Shown here: positions 54,437 through 64,000 of the stretch, one piece after another
Layout of the letters: the number at the start of each line of letters is the position of its first letter
Position numbering within the stretch: the first letter of the stretch is position 1
Assembly (NCBI RefSeq): GCF_002159975.1
Contig: NZ_NFJR01000001.1
Location: 248,001-312,000, forward strand
Source: Barnesiella sp. An22
GTDB taxonomy: Bacteria > Bacteroidota > Bacteroidia > Bacteroidales > Barnesiellaceae
Direction: 5' to 3'
Length of the DNA stretch: 64,000 nt
Notes under the pieces: model-generated
The model's database searches: none
What the model was told of the DNA's origin: nothing
What the model saw: the letters and a program-made list of their open reading frames with translations, nothing else
Translations under genes and position numbers: made by a program

Positions 54437-55297
54437 ATGAGACAATTAAAAATTACAAAATCGATTACCAACCGGGAGAGTGCATCTCTGGATAAATACC
54501 TGCAAGAAATCGGACGCGAGGACTTAATTACGGTAGAAGAAGAGGTAGAGCTCGCCCAACGCATCAAAAAAGGCGACCATGCAGCTTTGGAGAAGTTGAC
54601 GAGAGCCAACTTGCGTTTCGTTGTTTCGGTTGCCAAACAATATCAAAATCAGGGATTGAGCCTCCCCGACTTAATCAACGAAGGAAACTTAGGATTGATC
54701 AAAGCCGCCGAGAAATTCGATGAAACCCGAGGTTTCAAATTCATCTCTTATGCCGTATGGTGGATTCGTCAGTCCATTCTGCAAGCCTTGGCCGAGCAAT
54801 CGCGTATCGTACGCTTGCCGCTCAACCAGGTAGGCTCGCTCAACAAGATAAGCAAGGCGCTGTCGAAATTCGAACAGGAGAACGAACGTCGCCCGTCGCC
54901 CGAAGAGTTGGCCGAAGAGTTGGATATACCCGTCGACAAAATCTCCGATACGCTGAAGGTATCGGGCCGTCACATCTCGGTCGATGCCCCGTTTGTCGAG
55001 GGTGAAGACAACAGTCTGCTCGACGTGCTGGTCAACGACGACTCCCCCATTGCCGACCGCTCGCTTATCAACGAGTCGCTCTCGAAAGAGATAGACCGGG
55101 CACTGAAACAACTCACACCGCGTGAAAGCGAAATTATCAAAATGTTCTTCGGCATCGGTTGTCAAGAGATGACCCTCGAAGAGATTGGCGATAAATTCGG
55201 TTTGACCCGTGAGCGTGTACGCCAAATCAAAGAGAAGGCCATCAGACGGCTCCGCACCGCCTCGAGAAGCAAATTGTTAAAAACTTATTTGGGTTAA
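54437..55297 (+). CDS. rpoD: Primary sigma factor (RpoD/SigA, Bacteroidetes short form)
   Basis: The 286-residue protein lacks region 1.1, as in the primary sigma of Bacteroidetes. Region 1.2 ([27 protein letters not shown]), region 2 ([48 protein letters not shown]), region 3 and region 4.2 HTH ([28 protein letters not shown]) are complete. It directs RNA polymerase to the TAnnTTTG-type promoters seen throughout this window, including its own. Confidence 0.97.
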   Translation: MRQLKITKSITNRESASLDKYLQEIGREDLITVEEEVELAQRIKKGDHAALEKLTRANLRFVVSVAKQYQNQGLSLPDLINEGNLGLIKAAEKFDETRGFKFISYAVWWIRQSILQALAEQSRIVRLPLNQVGSLNKISKALSKFEQENERRPSPEELAEELDIPVDKISDTLKVSGRHISVDAPFVEGEDNSLLDVLVNDDSPIADRSLINESLSKEIDRALKQLTPRESEIIKMFFGIGCQEMTLEEIGDKFGLTRERVRQIKEKAIRRLRTASRSKLLKTYLG

Positions 55298-55318
55298 CTG
55301 CCTGCCCGTAAAGACAGT

Positions 55319-55352
55319 AAAAAAACCGACCTGCATGCAAGTCGGTTTTTTT
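55319..55352 (+). terminator. Terminator of rpoD
   Basis: A stem of ten to twelve pairs (AAAAACCGAC with GTCGGTTTTT) around a 10-base loop, followed by T. Confidence 0.9.
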
Positions 55353-55430
55353 ATTTTAAATTTTTTTCTTGCGCTTCGATTGCTTAATCGCCAGAAATCC
55401 TCTATCTTCGTTTTCACAAAGCATATCATT

Positions 55431-56045
55431 ATGAACAAATACCTATATCGTATCTTATTTCCGGTTATCCTGTTCGTTTCGGTACAAAATGCAACAGCAC
55501 AAGAGTCGACCACAGGTTTTGAAGACGGCAACAACCAGTATGTCATGCGGGAAAGCAACCTGGCCGACCTCGGTGAGGCCAAAAAGATAAAACCCTTTAC
55601 CTTCGGAGCCGAGGTAGGCGCCTCGATCGACATGGCAGGTAACGACCTCTCGACCTTCGATGTCGACATCTTTGCCGGCTATCGCTCGTCGATGATCAAG
55701 TGTCTGGGGCTGGGTGTTGGTCTGCACAACTCCTTCTCGAGCAATCGCCAGTACCTCCCCATCTATCTGCTGTTCCGTAGCAACCTGCTCAAAAACAAAT
55801 CTCTCTTCTTTGTCGACTTTCGGGCCGGTTACTCAAGCAATCAGATGTGCAAGGGCGAGAATCAGGGCGGATTTTTCGGATCGGCCGGACTGGGTATCAA
55901 CCTCTCGGTAAGCAAACGATTCGGGTCGCATCTGCTCATCGGTTACAACTTTTACCAGGTATCACCCTTCACCGACGAAAAGGGAGCCTTCCAGGACATC
56001 AACGGGAATCACTTGGTATCGGTACGGTTGGGGCTCAGTTTCTAA
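55431..56045 (+). CDS. Secreted beta-barrel-like protein of unknown function
   Basis: The 204-residue product has a signal peptide (YLYRILFPVILFVSVQNATAQ) and alternating beta strands with Gly and aromatic residues (FGAEVGASIDMAGNDLSTFDVDIFAGYRSS; GFFGSAGLGINLSVSKRFG). It ends VSVRLGLSF with terminal Phe, as expected of an outer-membrane barrel of about eight strands. I cannot assign a function. The ATG at 55431 starts the signal peptide; the earlier open frame overlaps the rpoD terminator. A near-match -7 (TATCTTCG) lies 20 bases upstream. Confidence 0.7.
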   Translation: MNKYLYRILFPVILFVSVQNATAQESTTGFEDGNNQYVMRESNLADLGEAKKIKPFTFGAEVGASIDMAGNDLSTFDVDIFAGYRSSMIKCLGLGVGLHNSFSSNRQYLPIYLLFRSNLLKNKSLFFVDFRAGYSSNQMCKGENQGGFFGSAGLGINLSVSKRFGSHLLIGYNFYQVSPFTDEKGAFQDINGNHLVSVRLGLSF

Positions 56046-56133
56046 GAGCCCGGTCTCGAGTTGCAAATAGATACGTTTTAGCGGGAATCGATTGCAAAAA
56101 ACCAACCTATCTCAATAAAAACAGTCTTTTTAT

Positions 56134-56163
56134 TTTGTTTTCTCGAAATAATAATTACCTTTG
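56134..56163 (+). promoter_or_regulatory. Promoter of the leu operon
   Basis: TTTG (56134-56137) as -33 and TACCTTTG (56156-56163) as -7, 18 bases apart. Transcription should start near 56169, 18 bases before the leader peptide. Confidence 0.8.
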
Positions 56164-56186
56164 CAATCGCATCAAGCCAATACGAC

Positions 56187-56258
56187 ATGACTATATCGCT
56201 GCTAAATAACCTGATTATTATTATTGATCTTCTATCGAACAGTCCCGACGAGAAGTGA
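56187..56258 (+). CDS. Leu/Ile-rich leader peptide of the leu operon
   Basis: A 23-codon frame, ATG to TGA, encodes MTISLLNNLIIIIDLL followed by SNSPDEK. It has five Leu codons (CTG CTA, CTG, CTT CTA) and five Ile codons, four of them in a row. CTA is unusual in this window, which favours CTG and CTC. It starts just downstream of the promoter and ends 40 bases before the terminator stem. Its stop codon lies inside an antiterminator arm. It probably has no function as a protein; ribosome position on it would control transcription of the operon. It was found by reading the leader, not by similarity. Confidence 0.8.
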   Translation: MTISLLNNLIIIIDLLSNSPDEK

Positions 56259-56335
56259 GAATCAGTGTTGCGCAGTAAACCGATAAAGAAACGTATATAG
56301 CCTTTCTCACGAATATGTTGGGAAAGGCTTTTTTT
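56211..56335 (+). promoter_or_regulatory. Transcription attenuator of the leu operon
   Basis: Four pairing segments: CTGATT (56211-56216) with AATCAG (56260-56265); GTGAGAA (56255-56261, containing the leader stop codon) with TTCTCAC (56304-56310); and the terminator stem. The second pairing overlaps the 5' arm of the terminator, so the two exclude each other. Confidence 0.7.
56298..56335 (+). terminator. Intrinsic terminator before leuA (attenuator)
   Basis: AGCCTTTC (56299-56306) pairs with GAAAGGCT (56322-56329), extended inward by about three pairs, then seven T. It lies between promoter and leuA, 26 bases before the start codon. Confidence 0.9.
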
Positions 56336-56360
56336 ATTAACCTCATATATGTGTAAAAGT

Positions 56361-57857
56361 ATGTCAGACAGATTGTACATTTTCGACACTACCCTACGAG
56401 ACGGCGAGCAAGTGCCCGGCTGTCAGCTCAACACCGTAGAAAAAATACAAGTGGCCAAAGCGCTCGAAGCCCTCGGGGTCGACGTCATCGAAGCCGGATT
56501 CCCGGTATCCAGTCCCGGCGACTTTGCATCTGTCGTAGCCATATCCAAGGCCGTGACCTGGCCCACCATCTGTGCCCTCACCCGGGCAGTCGAGAACGAC
56601 ATCAAGGTAGCGGCCGAGGCCCTGCAATATGCCAAGCACAAACGCATACACACCGGTATAGGCACCTCGGACTACCACATCAAATACAAGTTCAACTCGA
56701 CTCGCGAAGAGATTGTCGAGCGGGCTGTCGCTGCCGTCAAGTATGCCAAACGATATGTCGAGGATGTACAATTCTACGCCGAAGATGCAGGCCGTACCGA
56801 CAACGAATATCTGGCTCGCGTCGTCGAGGCCGTCATCAAGGCCGGGGCCACCGTCATCAACATACCCGACACCACCGGCTACTGCCTGCCCGACGAGTTC
56901 GGCCAGAAGATTCGCTACCTCATGGAGCACGTCGAGGGGATAGACCGCGTGGTCATCGCTACCCACTGCCACAACGACCTGGGTATGGCTACGGCCAACA
57001 CCATGGCCGGCATCCAGAACGGAGCCCGGCAGGCCGAGGTGACCATCAACGGCATCGGCGAACGGGCCGGCAACACCTCGCTCGAGGAGGTAGCCATGAT
57101 TTGCAAGTGCCACCACGACCTGCAAGTCGAAACCAACATCAACACCCAGAAGATTTACAGCACGAGCCGCCTCGTATCGAATCTGATGAATATGCCGGTA
57201 CAGCCCAACAAGGCCATCGTGGGACGCAACGCCTTTGCCCACTCGTCGGGCATCCATCAGGACGGCGTGCTGAAGAACCGCGAGAGCTACGAGATTATCG
57301 ACCCCAAAGAGGTGGGTATCGACGAAACCTCGATTGTATTGACCGCCCGCAGCGGACGAGCCGCCCTCAAGCACCGCCTTCACCTGCTGGGCATCGAGCT
57401 CGACAAAGAGGCGCTCGACAAAGCCTATGAGGCGTTCCTCAAACTGGCCGACCGCAAAAAAGACATCAACGACGACGATATACTGATGCTCGTGGGTAAA
57501 GAGCGCACGGCCAATGCCCGCATCCGCCTCGACTTCCTGCAAGTAACGGCAGGCGTAGGCATCAAGTCGGTAGCCAGCATCGGGCTCGACATTGCTGGCG
57601 AAAAGTTCGAGGCTGCCGCTTCGGGCAACGGACCCGTCGATGCCGCCATCAATGCCATCCGCTGCATCATCCACCGCAAGATGGTGGTGAGCGAATTTCT
57701 CATCCAGGCCATCACCCGAGGCAGCGACGACGTAGGCAAGGTGCACATGACCGTCGTCCACAACAACGCCTCCTACTACGGCTTCTCGGCCAATACCGAC
57801 ATCGTAGCCGCCTCGGCCGAAGCCTTTATCGACGCAATCAACAAATTTATCATATAA
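56361..57857 (+). CDS. leuA: 2-isopropylmalate synthase
   Basis: The 498-residue enzyme condenses 2-oxoisovalerate with acetyl-CoA, the first step of leucine synthesis. It has the HMGL-like TIM barrel start ([19 protein letters not shown]), metal ligand region [14 protein letters not shown], the [14 protein letters not shown] motif, the [13 protein letters not shown] linker and a C-terminal LeuA allosteric domain (residues about 365-498) for leucine feedback. Start 56361 matches the family; 56349 is an alternative in-frame ATG. It is the first structural gene after the attenuator. Confidence 0.97.
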   Translation: MSDRLYIFDTTLRDGEQVPGCQLNTVEKIQVAKALEALGVDVIEAGFPVSSPGDFASVVAISKAVTWPTICALTRAVENDIKVAAEALQYAKHKRIHTGIGTSDYHIKYKFNSTREEIVERAVAAVKYAKRYVEDVQFYAEDAGRTDNEYLARVVEAVIKAGATVINIPDTTGYCLPDEFGQKIRYLMEHVEGIDRVVIATHCHNDLGMATANTMAGIQNGARQAEVTINGIGERAGNTSLEEVAMICKCHHDLQVETNINTQKIYSTSRLVSNLMNMPVQPNKAIVGRNAFAHSSGIHQDGVLKNRESYEIIDPKEVGIDETSIVLTARSGRAALKHRLHLLGIELDKEALDKAYEAFLKLADRKKDINDDDILMLVGKERTANARIRLDFLQVTAGVGIKSVASIGLDIAGEKFEAAASGNGPVDAAINAIRCIIHRKMVVSEFLIQAITRGSDDVGKVHMTVVHNNASYYGFSANTDIVAASAEAFIDAINKFII

Positions 57858-57867
57858 ATCACACGAC

Positions 57868-59262
57868 ATGAACACGTTATTCGACAAGATATGGGACGCC
57901 CACGTAGTTACCTCGGTAGCCGGTGGTCCCGATCAGCTCTACATCGACCGGCACTACTGCCACGAAGTGACCAGTCCGCAGGCTTTCAACGAGTTGCGCG
58001 AACGTAAGTTGAAGGTATTCCGCCCGCAGAAGACCGTCTGCTCGCCCGACCACAACATACCCACGCTCCACCAGGACCAGCCCATTGCCGACCCCGTATC
58101 GCGCAACCAGGTCGACACGCTCGCCCGCAACGCCCGGGAGTTCGGCCTCACCTACTACGGTCTGGGCAACGAGAAGAACGGCATCATCCACGTAATCGGT
58201 CCCGAGTACGGGCTCACCCTGCCGGGCATGACTATCGTATGCGGCGACAGCCACACCTCTACCCACGGAGCCTTCGGCGCCATCGCCTTCGGTATCGGTA
58301 CCAGCGAGGTAGCCATGGTACTGGCCTCGCAGTGCATCTTGCAGCCCAAACCCAAAACCATGCGTATCAACATCGAGGGACAACTCGCCCCCGGTGTCAC
58401 CGCCAAAGATATAGCCCTCTATATCATCGCCCGGATGACTACGGGCGGGGCCACCGGCTACTTTGTCGAGTATGCCGGCGAGGCCATCCGCGCCCTCAGC
58501 ATGGAGGAGCGCATGACCGTATGCAACCTCAGTATCGAGATGGGAGCCCGCGGCGGACTGATTGCCCCCGACGAAACCACCTTTGCCTACGTCAAGGAGC
58601 GCGAGTTTGCCCCCAAAGGCGAAGCCTGGGACCGGGCCCTCGCCTACTGGAAGACGTTGCACAGCGATGCCGATGCCACCTTCGACCGCGAGGTGACCTT
58701 CCAGGCCGCCGACATCGCGCCTCGCATCACCTACGGGACCAACCCCGGCATGGGTATTGCCATCGACGAGGCCATCCCTACGGAAGAGAGTATCGACGAG
58801 AGCGGCAAGCTGTCGTTCCGCCAGGCGCTTCGCTACATGGGCTTCGAGGCCGGAGAGAAGCTGCTGGGCAAAAAAATCGACTACGTCTTCTTGGGCAGTT
58901 GCACCAACGGTCGCATCGAAGACTTCAGAGCCTTTGCCCGACTGGTGAAGGGGCATCGGAAAGCCGACCACGTGACCGCCTGGCTCGTGCCCGGTTCGCA
59001 AGCGGTAGCCCGCCAGATCAAGGCCGAAGGGCTCGACCGCACGCTGGCCGAAGCCGGGTTCGAGATACGTCAGCCGGGCTGCTCGGCCTGCCTGGCCATG
59101 AACGACGACAAAGTGCCGGCCGGCAAATATGCGGTATCGACCTCGAACCGCAACTTCGAAGGGCGTCAGGGCCCCGGAGCCCGCACCATCCTGGCCGGGC
59201 CGCTAGTAGCGGCAGCCGCAGCCATCACGGGTGAGATAACCGATCCACGAAAATTTTTATAA
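57868..59262 (+). CDS. leuC: 3-isopropylmalate dehydratase large subunit
   Basis: The 464-residue aconitase-family subunit starts [12 protein letters not shown]. It holds the 4Fe-4S cysteines in [12 protein letters not shown] and [11 protein letters not shown], with [21 protein letters not shown]-type substrate residues (seen here as [14 protein letters not shown]). With LeuD it isomerises 2- to 3-isopropylmalate. It begins 10 bases after leuA and 12 bases before leuD, within the operon. Confidence 0.98.
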   Translation: MNTLFDKIWDAHVVTSVAGGPDQLYIDRHYCHEVTSPQAFNELRERKLKVFRPQKTVCSPDHNIPTLHQDQPIADPVSRNQVDTLARNAREFGLTYYGLGNEKNGIIHVIGPEYGLTLPGMTIVCGDSHTSTHGAFGAIAFGIGTSEVAMVLASQCILQPKPKTMRINIEGQLAPGVTAKDIALYIIARMTTGGATGYFVEYAGEAIRALSMEERMTVCNLSIEMGARGGLIAPDETTFAYVKEREFAPKGEAWDRALAYWKTLHSDADATFDREVTFQAADIAPRITYGTNPGMGIAIDEAIPTEESIDESGKLSFRQALRYMGFEAGEKLLGKKIDYVFLGSCTNGRIEDFRAFARLVKGHRKADHVTAWLVPGSQAVARQIKAEGLDRTLAEAGFEIRQPGCSACLAMNDDKVPAGKYAVSTSNRNFEGRQGPGARTILAGPLVAAAAAITGEITDPRKFL

Positions 59263-59274
59263 CTTTACACTGCC

Positions 59275-59865
59275 ATGATTGAAAAAATAAATATCATAAC
59301 CTCGTCGTGCATTCCCCTTCCCCAGGAAAATGTCGACACCGACCAAATCATTCCGGCCCGATTCCTCAAAGCCGTATCGCGCGAGGGATTCGGCGAAAAC
59401 CTCTTCCGCGACTGGCGCTACGACAAGGAGGGGAAACCCGTGGCCGACTTCGTGCTCAACAACCCCGCCTACTCGGGCCAGATACTGGTAGCCGGCAAAA
59501 ACTTCGGCAGCGGCTCGAGCCGCGAGCATGCCGCCTGGGCCATCGCCGGGTATGGATTCCGGGTGGTGGTATCGAGCTTCTTTGCCGACATCTTCAAGAA
59601 CAACGCCCTCAACAACGGGGTGTTGCCGGTCGTAGTCTCCGAAGAGTTCCTGGCCGACCTCTTCCGCCATATCCAAGCCAACCCGAAAGCGACCGTGACG
59701 GTCAATCTCGAGGCGCAGACCATCACCGACAACACCAGCGGCGTGTCGGAACATTTCGAAATCAATCCCTATAAAAAGAGCTGCCTGCTCAACGGTTACG
59801 ACGACATCGACTATCTGCTCAGCAAAAAGCCGCAAATCGAAGCGTGGGAAGCCACACACCAGTAA
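59275..59865 (+). CDS. leuD: 3-isopropylmalate dehydratase small subunit
   Basis: The 196-residue swivelling domain subunit of isopropylmalate isomerase has [20 protein letters not shown] at the start. The substrate-binding loop [19 protein letters not shown] is complete. It pairs with LeuC to form the active enzyme. The next gene starts 10 bases after its stop. Confidence 0.98.
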   Translation: MIEKINIITSSCIPLPQENVDTDQIIPARFLKAVSREGFGENLFRDWRYDKEGKPVADFVLNNPAYSGQILVAGKNFGSGSSREHAAWAIAGYGFRVVVSSFFADIFKNNALNNGVLPVVVSEEFLADLFRHIQANPKATVTVNLEAQTITDNTSGVSEHFEINPYKKSCLLNGYDDIDYLLSKKPQIEAWEATHQ

Positions 59866-59875
59866 ACGATTGCCT

Positions 59876-61423
59876 ATGTTTATAGAAATCATGGATACAA
59901 CGCTGCGGGACGGCGAACAGACCTCGGGGGTATCTTTTGCCCGGCAAGAAAAATTGAGCATTGCCCGGCTGCTCCTCGAGGAGTTGAAGATCCCCCGCAT
60001 CGAAATAGCTTCGGCCCGAGTCTCGTCGGGCGAATACGAAACTGCCACCCAACTGTGCGAATGGGCCCGGAAACGAGGACACATCGACAAAATAGAGATT
60101 CTGGGATTCCTCGACAACGGAGCCTCGATCGAGTGGATACGCTCGTGCGGGGCCCGGGTGATGAACCTGCTCTGCAAGGGCTCGGAAAAGCACTGCACCT
60201 TCCAGCTCAAAAAGACGGTACAGGAGCATATCGCCGACATCAAGGCAGCCATAAGAAAGGCTCGGGAAGCCGGACTGAAAATCAACCTCTACCTCGAGGA
60301 CTGGTCGAACGGCATACAGCACTCGCCGCAATATGTCTACCAACTGGTCGACGCACTGAAGAACGAAGCCGTAGAGCGGTTCATGCTGCCCGACACGCTG
60401 GGCATTCTCAACCCGCTCCAGACCCTGAAGTATTGCCGGGCCATGCGTCGCCGCTACCCCAACCTGCGGTTCGACTTCCACGCCCACAACGACTACGACC
60501 TGGCCACGGCCAACACCTTCGCAGCCGCCCTTACCGGCATACAGGGGGTGCACTGTACCGTCAACGGACTGGGCGAACGGGCCGGGAACGCGCCTCTTAC
60601 CAGTGTATTGGCCGTGCTGCACGACCAGGTGAAGGCCACGACGGGTGTCACCGAAAACATGCTCAACAAGGTGAGCCGCATCGTCGAATCCTACTCGGGT
60701 GTGCGGGTAGCCGCCAACAAGCCCATTATCGGCGAGTCGGTCTTCACCCAATGTGCCGGCGTCCATGCCGACGGCGACAACAAGAACAACCTCTACTACA
60801 ACGACCTGCTGCCCGAGCGCTTCGGACGCAAACGCGAGTATGCCCTGGGCAAGACCTCGGGGCGGGCCAACATCCGCAAGAATCTCGAATCGCTGGGCAT
60901 CGAGCTCGACGAAGAATCGATACAGCGGGTTACCCAACGGGTGGTCGAGCTGAGCGACAAAAAAGAGATGGTCACCCCCGAAGACCTCCCCTACATCATC
61001 TCCGACGTGCTGAAGCACCAGACCATCGCCCAGCACGTGAAGGTGGTCAACTACACCCTCAACCTCTCGCAGGGGCTCAAGCCGGTAGCCATTATCGCCA
61101 TCGACATCAACGGCCAGGTGTACGAGGGGGCATCGACCGGCGACGGTCAGTACGATGCCTTTGTAAAGGCCATCCGCAAAATCTACAAGGAGCAGCTGGG
61201 CCGCACCCTGCCCCTGCTCACCAACTACACGGTGAACATTCCGCCGGGCGGTCGCACCGACGCCCTCGTGCAGACCGTCATCTCGTGGGACTACAACGGC
61301 GGCGTGCTGAAAACCCAGGGCCTCGATGCCGACCAGATGGAGGCTGCCATACAGGCCACCATCAAAATGCTCAACCTCATCGAAGATAAAGAACACAAGG
61401 AACACATCATAGCAAACTCTTAA
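59876..61423 (+). CDS. Citramalate synthase-like (LeuA/CimA family)
   Basis: The 515-residue paralogue of LeuA has [19 protein letters not shown], the metal-site [28 protein letters not shown] and a C-terminal LeuA-type dimer domain (about 375-510). Its acceptor-loop residues differ from those of the leuA product here, and it lies between leuD and leuB. The likely reaction is pyruvate plus acetyl-CoA to citramalate, the entry to threonine-independent isoleucine synthesis; LeuCD and LeuB can then process citramalate. A second isopropylmalate synthase is the alternative. Start 59876 is the first ATG. Confidence 0.8.
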   Translation: MFIEIMDTTLRDGEQTSGVSFARQEKLSIARLLLEELKIPRIEIASARVSSGEYETATQLCEWARKRGHIDKIEILGFLDNGASIEWIRSCGARVMNLLCKGSEKHCTFQLKKTVQEHIADIKAAIRKAREAGLKINLYLEDWSNGIQHSPQYVYQLVDALKNEAVERFMLPDTLGILNPLQTLKYCRAMRRRYPNLRFDFHAHNDYDLATANTFAAALTGIQGVHCTVNGLGERAGNAPLTSVLAVLHDQVKATTGVTENMLNKVSRIVESYSGVRVAANKPIIGESVFTQCAGVHADGDNKNNLYYNDLLPERFGRKREYALGKTSGRANIRKNLESLGIELDEESIQRVTQRVVELSDKKEMVTPEDLPYIISDVLKHQTIAQHVKVVNYTLNLSQGLKPVAIIAIDINGQVYEGASTGDGQYDAFVKAIRKIYKEQLGRTLPLLTNYTVNIPPGGRTDALVQTVISWDYNGGVLKTQGLDADQMEAAIQATIKMLNLIEDKEHKEHIIANS

Positions 61424-61434
61424 AACACAACCGC

Positions 61435-62511
61435 ATGAAGGAATTACATATCGCAGTATTACCGGGCGACGGCATAGGCCCGGAGGTAGTGGAACAGGCC
61501 TTGAACGTGACTCTGGCCGTCGGTAAGAAATTCGGTCACACCATCTTGCACGAAACGGCCCCGGTGGGAGCCTGCGCCATCGAAGAGACCGGCTCGCCCT
61601 ACCCCGACTCGACCCACGAGTTGTGCATGCGCTCCGACGCCGTACTGTTCGGTGCCATAGGCTCGCCCAAATACGACAACAACCCCAACGCCAAGGTTCG
61701 CCCCGAGCAGGGATTGCTCGCCATGCGCAAGAAGCTGGGGCTCTTTGCCAACATCCGCCCCATCACCACCTTCCCGGGGCTGATTCACAAGTCGCCCCTG
61801 CGGGCCGAACTGATTGACGGGGCCGACTTCATGTGCATCCGCGAACTCACCGGCGGCCTCTACTTCGGCCGTCCGCAAGGCCGCAGCGAAGACGGCAGCG
61901 TGGCCTACGACACCTGCATGTACAGCCGCGAAGAGATTACCCGCATCGTACAGCTCGCCTACGACTATGCCATGCGCCGACGCAAGAAGGTGACGATGGT
62001 CGACAAGGCCAACATCCTGGCCACCTCGCGGCTCTGGCGCGAAGTGACACAAGAGATTGCCGCCGAATATCCCGAAGTAGAGACCGAGTTTCTCTTCGTC
62101 GACAACGCCGCCATGCGCATGATTCAATGGCCCAAGAGCTTCGACGTCATCGTGACCGAAAACATGTTCGGCGACATCCTCACCGACGAGGGGTCGGTCA
62201 TCACCGGCTCGCTGGGCATGCTGCCCTCGGCCTCGATCGGGCTGCACACCTCGGTATTCGAGCCCATACACGGCTCCTACCCGCAAGCCGCCGGCAAAGA
62301 CATAGCCAACCCGCTGGCCACGATTCTGTCGACCGCCATGATGTTCGAATACGCCTTCGATCTGAAAGCCGAGGCCGACCTCATCAGGCAAGCCGTAGCC
62401 GAGTCGATGAAAGCCGGCATCGTGACCGAGGATATTGCCGACCCGGGAGCCCCCACCTGCCACACCCACGAGGTAGGCGAGTGGATTGTAAAATGGATTG
62501 AGCAACATTAA
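61435..62511 (+). CDS. leuB: 3-isopropylmalate dehydrogenase
   Basis: The 358-residue NAD-dependent beta-decarboxylating dehydrogenase starts [19 protein letters not shown]. It has the substrate residues [21 protein letters not shown] and [10 protein letters not shown], the metal Asp cluster [25 protein letters not shown], and the NAD loop [15 protein letters not shown]. It oxidises 3-isopropylmalate, completing the leucine-specific steps. It is the last gene of the operon, followed by a bidirectional terminator. Confidence 0.98.
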   Translation: MKELHIAVLPGDGIGPEVVEQALNVTLAVGKKFGHTILHETAPVGACAIEETGSPYPDSTHELCMRSDAVLFGAIGSPKYDNNPNAKVRPEQGLLAMRKKLGLFANIRPITTFPGLIHKSPLRAELIDGADFMCIRELTGGLYFGRPQGRSEDGSVAYDTCMYSREEITRIVQLAYDYAMRRRKKVTMVDKANILATSRLWREVTQEIAAEYPEVETEFLFVDNAAMRMIQWPKSFDVIVTENMFGDILTDEGSVITGSLGMLPSASIGLHTSVFEPIHGSYPQAAGKDIANPLATILSTAMMFEYAFDLKAEADLIRQAVAESMKAGIVTEDIADPGAPTCHTHEVGEWIVKWIEQH

Positions 62512-62542
62512 GACAGAACCGAGTCGCACTACCGACATACAA

Positions 62543-62576
62543 AAAGCGGGTGACCTGCACACAAGGTCATCCGCTT
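62543..62576. terminator. Bidirectional terminator between leuB and the OmpA-family gene
   Basis: A 14-pair stem (62543-62556 with 62563-62576, one G-T pair) flanked by A on the left and T on the right; on minus it is followed by TTTTT. Confidence 0.88.
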
Positions 62577-62600
62577 TCGCATTAAAAACAGACTCTGTTA

Positions 62601-63794
62601 TCACTGGGCCGAACCGGCAAAGACGACGATGCGATTCCAGTTATTGTTCTTCGGATACAGTTGCGAGTCGCTGCCGTTAGCTACGATTTGTATCCGTTTT
62701 TTATCGATGTTGTATTTCCCGGTGAGCAGCTTTACCACCGATTCGGCACGGCGTTGGCTCAGTTGCTTGTTATACTCGGGAGTACCCGTATCCTTGTCGG
62801 CATACCCTATCACCGAGATATTGCACGAGGGGTTGCTCTTGAGCCACTGGGCGATGTTGTAGACGTTGACCATCTCTTCGTCGGAGACCACGGCACTGTT
62901 GATGGTGAAGCGTACCACACCGGTCAACTCCTGGTTGCAGCCGGCCGGCTCAACAACCGTTACCTCCTCGACAACCGGTTCGGGACAGGGCGGGCACTCT
63001 ACCTCTTGCGACTCACACTCCTCGAGCTGGCCTCTCAACCGGTTCACTTTGTTGTTCAGCTGGTTAATCATCATCTGGTCGGCATACGCATCATAAGCTT
63101 TGAAGCGCTCTTTACCGAACTTGATCGAGAAACCGCCGACAGCCGAAACGACACTCTCAACCTCTTTTCCCTCGACAATACCGTTGAAGTGGTCGCCAAT
63201 GAGGTTGCCACGACCTTCGAGGAAGAAGTCGACATAGTGCGACAATCTGAAATTCAACTTGATACCGGCCGTAATGGGGAAAGCATAGGTCTTGCTGCCA
63301 TACGGCGTATTGTGGAACGAATAGATACCACCGGCACCGGCAAAAGGAATAATCGAGAAGACACGACGCTCGTTATAGCCGTGGAAGGTGTTGAACATAT
63401 CCCACATCAAATCGCCATAGACTGCAGCGTAACGCATGTGCGTCATCACCCCTTCGGAGAATGGCCAATTGGTATGCAGGGCTCCACCCATAGCCGACAG
63501 ACGGAATCCCAGATAAGGGCTTATCCACTTGCCTACGGCAAAGTTCATGGCCAAGGTATATTGAGCATCGCCCGTGTGCTCGGTCAAGAAAGTCTGACCA
63601 CCGGCACCCAACGAAATGAACCAGTTGTTTTTATGGCTATCGGAGTAGTATCGAGGCTTGCCGGGCAGAACCTCGGTCACCGAAACATCTTCTTCGACGA
63701 TAATCGCTTGTGCCGAAGCCGATTCGACATATCCGCAAAGCGATGTTGTAGCCGCAGCTACTGCTAAAAAAAAGAATTTTGTTTTCATCTTCAT
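62601..63794 (-). CDS. OmpA-family outer-membrane protein
   Basis: The 397-residue protein has a signal peptide (TKFFFLAVAAATTSLCGYVESASA), an N-terminal beta-barrel of about eight strands (residues about 55-240), a short coiled or linker stretch with a Cys/Pro-rich segment (ECPPCPEPVVEEV), and a C-terminal OmpA peptidoglycan-binding domain (VRFTINSAVVSDEEMVNVYNIAQWL; VIGYADKDTGTPEYNKQLSQRRAESVV). It links outer membrane and cell wall. A second ATG at 63788 is equally possible. The -7 element in the gap upstream (63795-64000) is not clear. Confidence 0.94.
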   Translation of the reverse strand: MKMKTKFFFLAVAAATTSLCGYVESASAQAIIVEEDVSVTEVLPGKPRYYSDSHKNNWFISLGAGGQTFLTEHTGDAQYTLAMNFAVGKWISPYLGFRLSAMGGALHTNWPFSEGVMTHMRYAAVYGDLMWDMFNTFHGYNERRVFSIIPFAGAGGIYSFHNTPYGSKTYAFPITAGIKLNFRLSHYVDFFLEGRGNLIGDHFNGIVEGKEVESVVSAVGGFSIKFGKERFKAYDAYADQMMINQLNNKVNRLRGQLEECESQEVECPPCPEPVVEEVTVVEPAGCNQELTGVVRFTINSAVVSDEEMVNVYNIAQWLKSNPSCNISVIGYADKDTGTPEYNKQLSQRRAESVVKLLTGKYNIDKKRIQIVANGSDSQLYPKNNNWNRIVVFAGSAQ

Positions 63795-64000
63795 GCGTTT
63801 TAGTTATACAATTTTGCTGTTTACAGTTCAAAAAGAGAGCAGCCGGTCGTCGCTACTATCTGTTTTTGTAACCTAAAACAACCGGATAAAAGAATGTGTT
63901 CACCGGCCGAAGAGAAAAGAATAGGAAAAATCCATACTATTTAGCCCTTGTAAGCGTCTCATAAAAAATGAAAACAGCATATAGCGGTTGGTAATAAATT
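63795..64000. other. Non-coding end of the window
   Basis: 206 bases upstream of the OmpA-family gene. I see no gene, tRNA or exact -7 match on the minus strand; the region is rich in A and T toward the end. Confidence 0.6.

Overview
The window is a piece of a Bacteroidales chromosome. Evidence: TAnnTTTG promoter elements upstream of many genes, a short (286 aa) primary sigma factor, a complete Bat aerotolerance operon, a SusC/SusD pair, a C-terminal type IX secretion sorting domain, and a lysM/HU fusion typical of this group. The moderately GC-rich coding sequence with AT-rich gaps would suit Barnesiellaceae or a neighbouring family, but genus cannot be fixed from this sequence. I see no insertion sequence, prophage or CRISPR array; it reads as ordinary core chromosome with one glycan-use locus.

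Layout. 1-3728: 3' part of carB, a small secreted protein and a DUF454 membrane protein. 3952-7553: groES-groEL and a small HTH protein with a DUF2007-UspA stress protein. 7671-16768 (all minus): moxR, DUF58, a membrane protein, batA, batB, batC, batD, batE, then a PAP2 phosphatase, closely spaced as one operon. 16935-18625 (minus): two HU-like genes, the second fused to a membrane segment and a LysM domain. 18820-23314 (plus): polyphosphate kinase, a coiled-coil outer-membrane protein and a choloylglycine-hydrolase-family amidase. 23396-27028 (minus): aspS, a Nif3-like protein and a zinc-ribbon coiled-coil protein. 27239-27313: tRNA-Pro. 27514-35799 (minus): SusC, SusD and a probable GH85 endoglycosidase, a minimal N-glycan locus. 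36497-42234 (plus): a complete RND efflux operon. 42325-44590 (minus): galM-galK. 44877-46488 (minus): queC-queD-queE for 7-deazaguanine synthesis. 46894-50301 (plus): an NTF2-like protein, thioredoxin, split chromate transporter, folC. 50282-52428 (minus): ridA, a YihY/BrkB membrane protein and RNase P RNA. 52704-56045 (plus): HtrA protease, primary sigma factor and a secreted protein. 56187-62511 (plus): leader peptide, leuA, leuC, leuD, a citramalate-synthase-like gene, leuB. 62601-63794 (minus): an OmpA-family protein.

The most notable finding is an apparently undocumented (to me) transcription attenuator before leuA: a 23-codon leader peptide containing Leu and Ile runs, a rho-independent terminator, and an antiterminator arm located on the leader peptide stop codon. 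It lies immediately downstream of a good Bacteroidetes promoter and fits an operon that feeds both leucine and, through citramalate, isoleucine. Second is the HU-TM-LysM protein, whose architecture predicts a physical link between nucleoid and peptidoglycan. Other regulatory candidates are a structured leader before queC, an attenuator-like hairpin before the chromate transporter genes, and a direct repeat before htrA.
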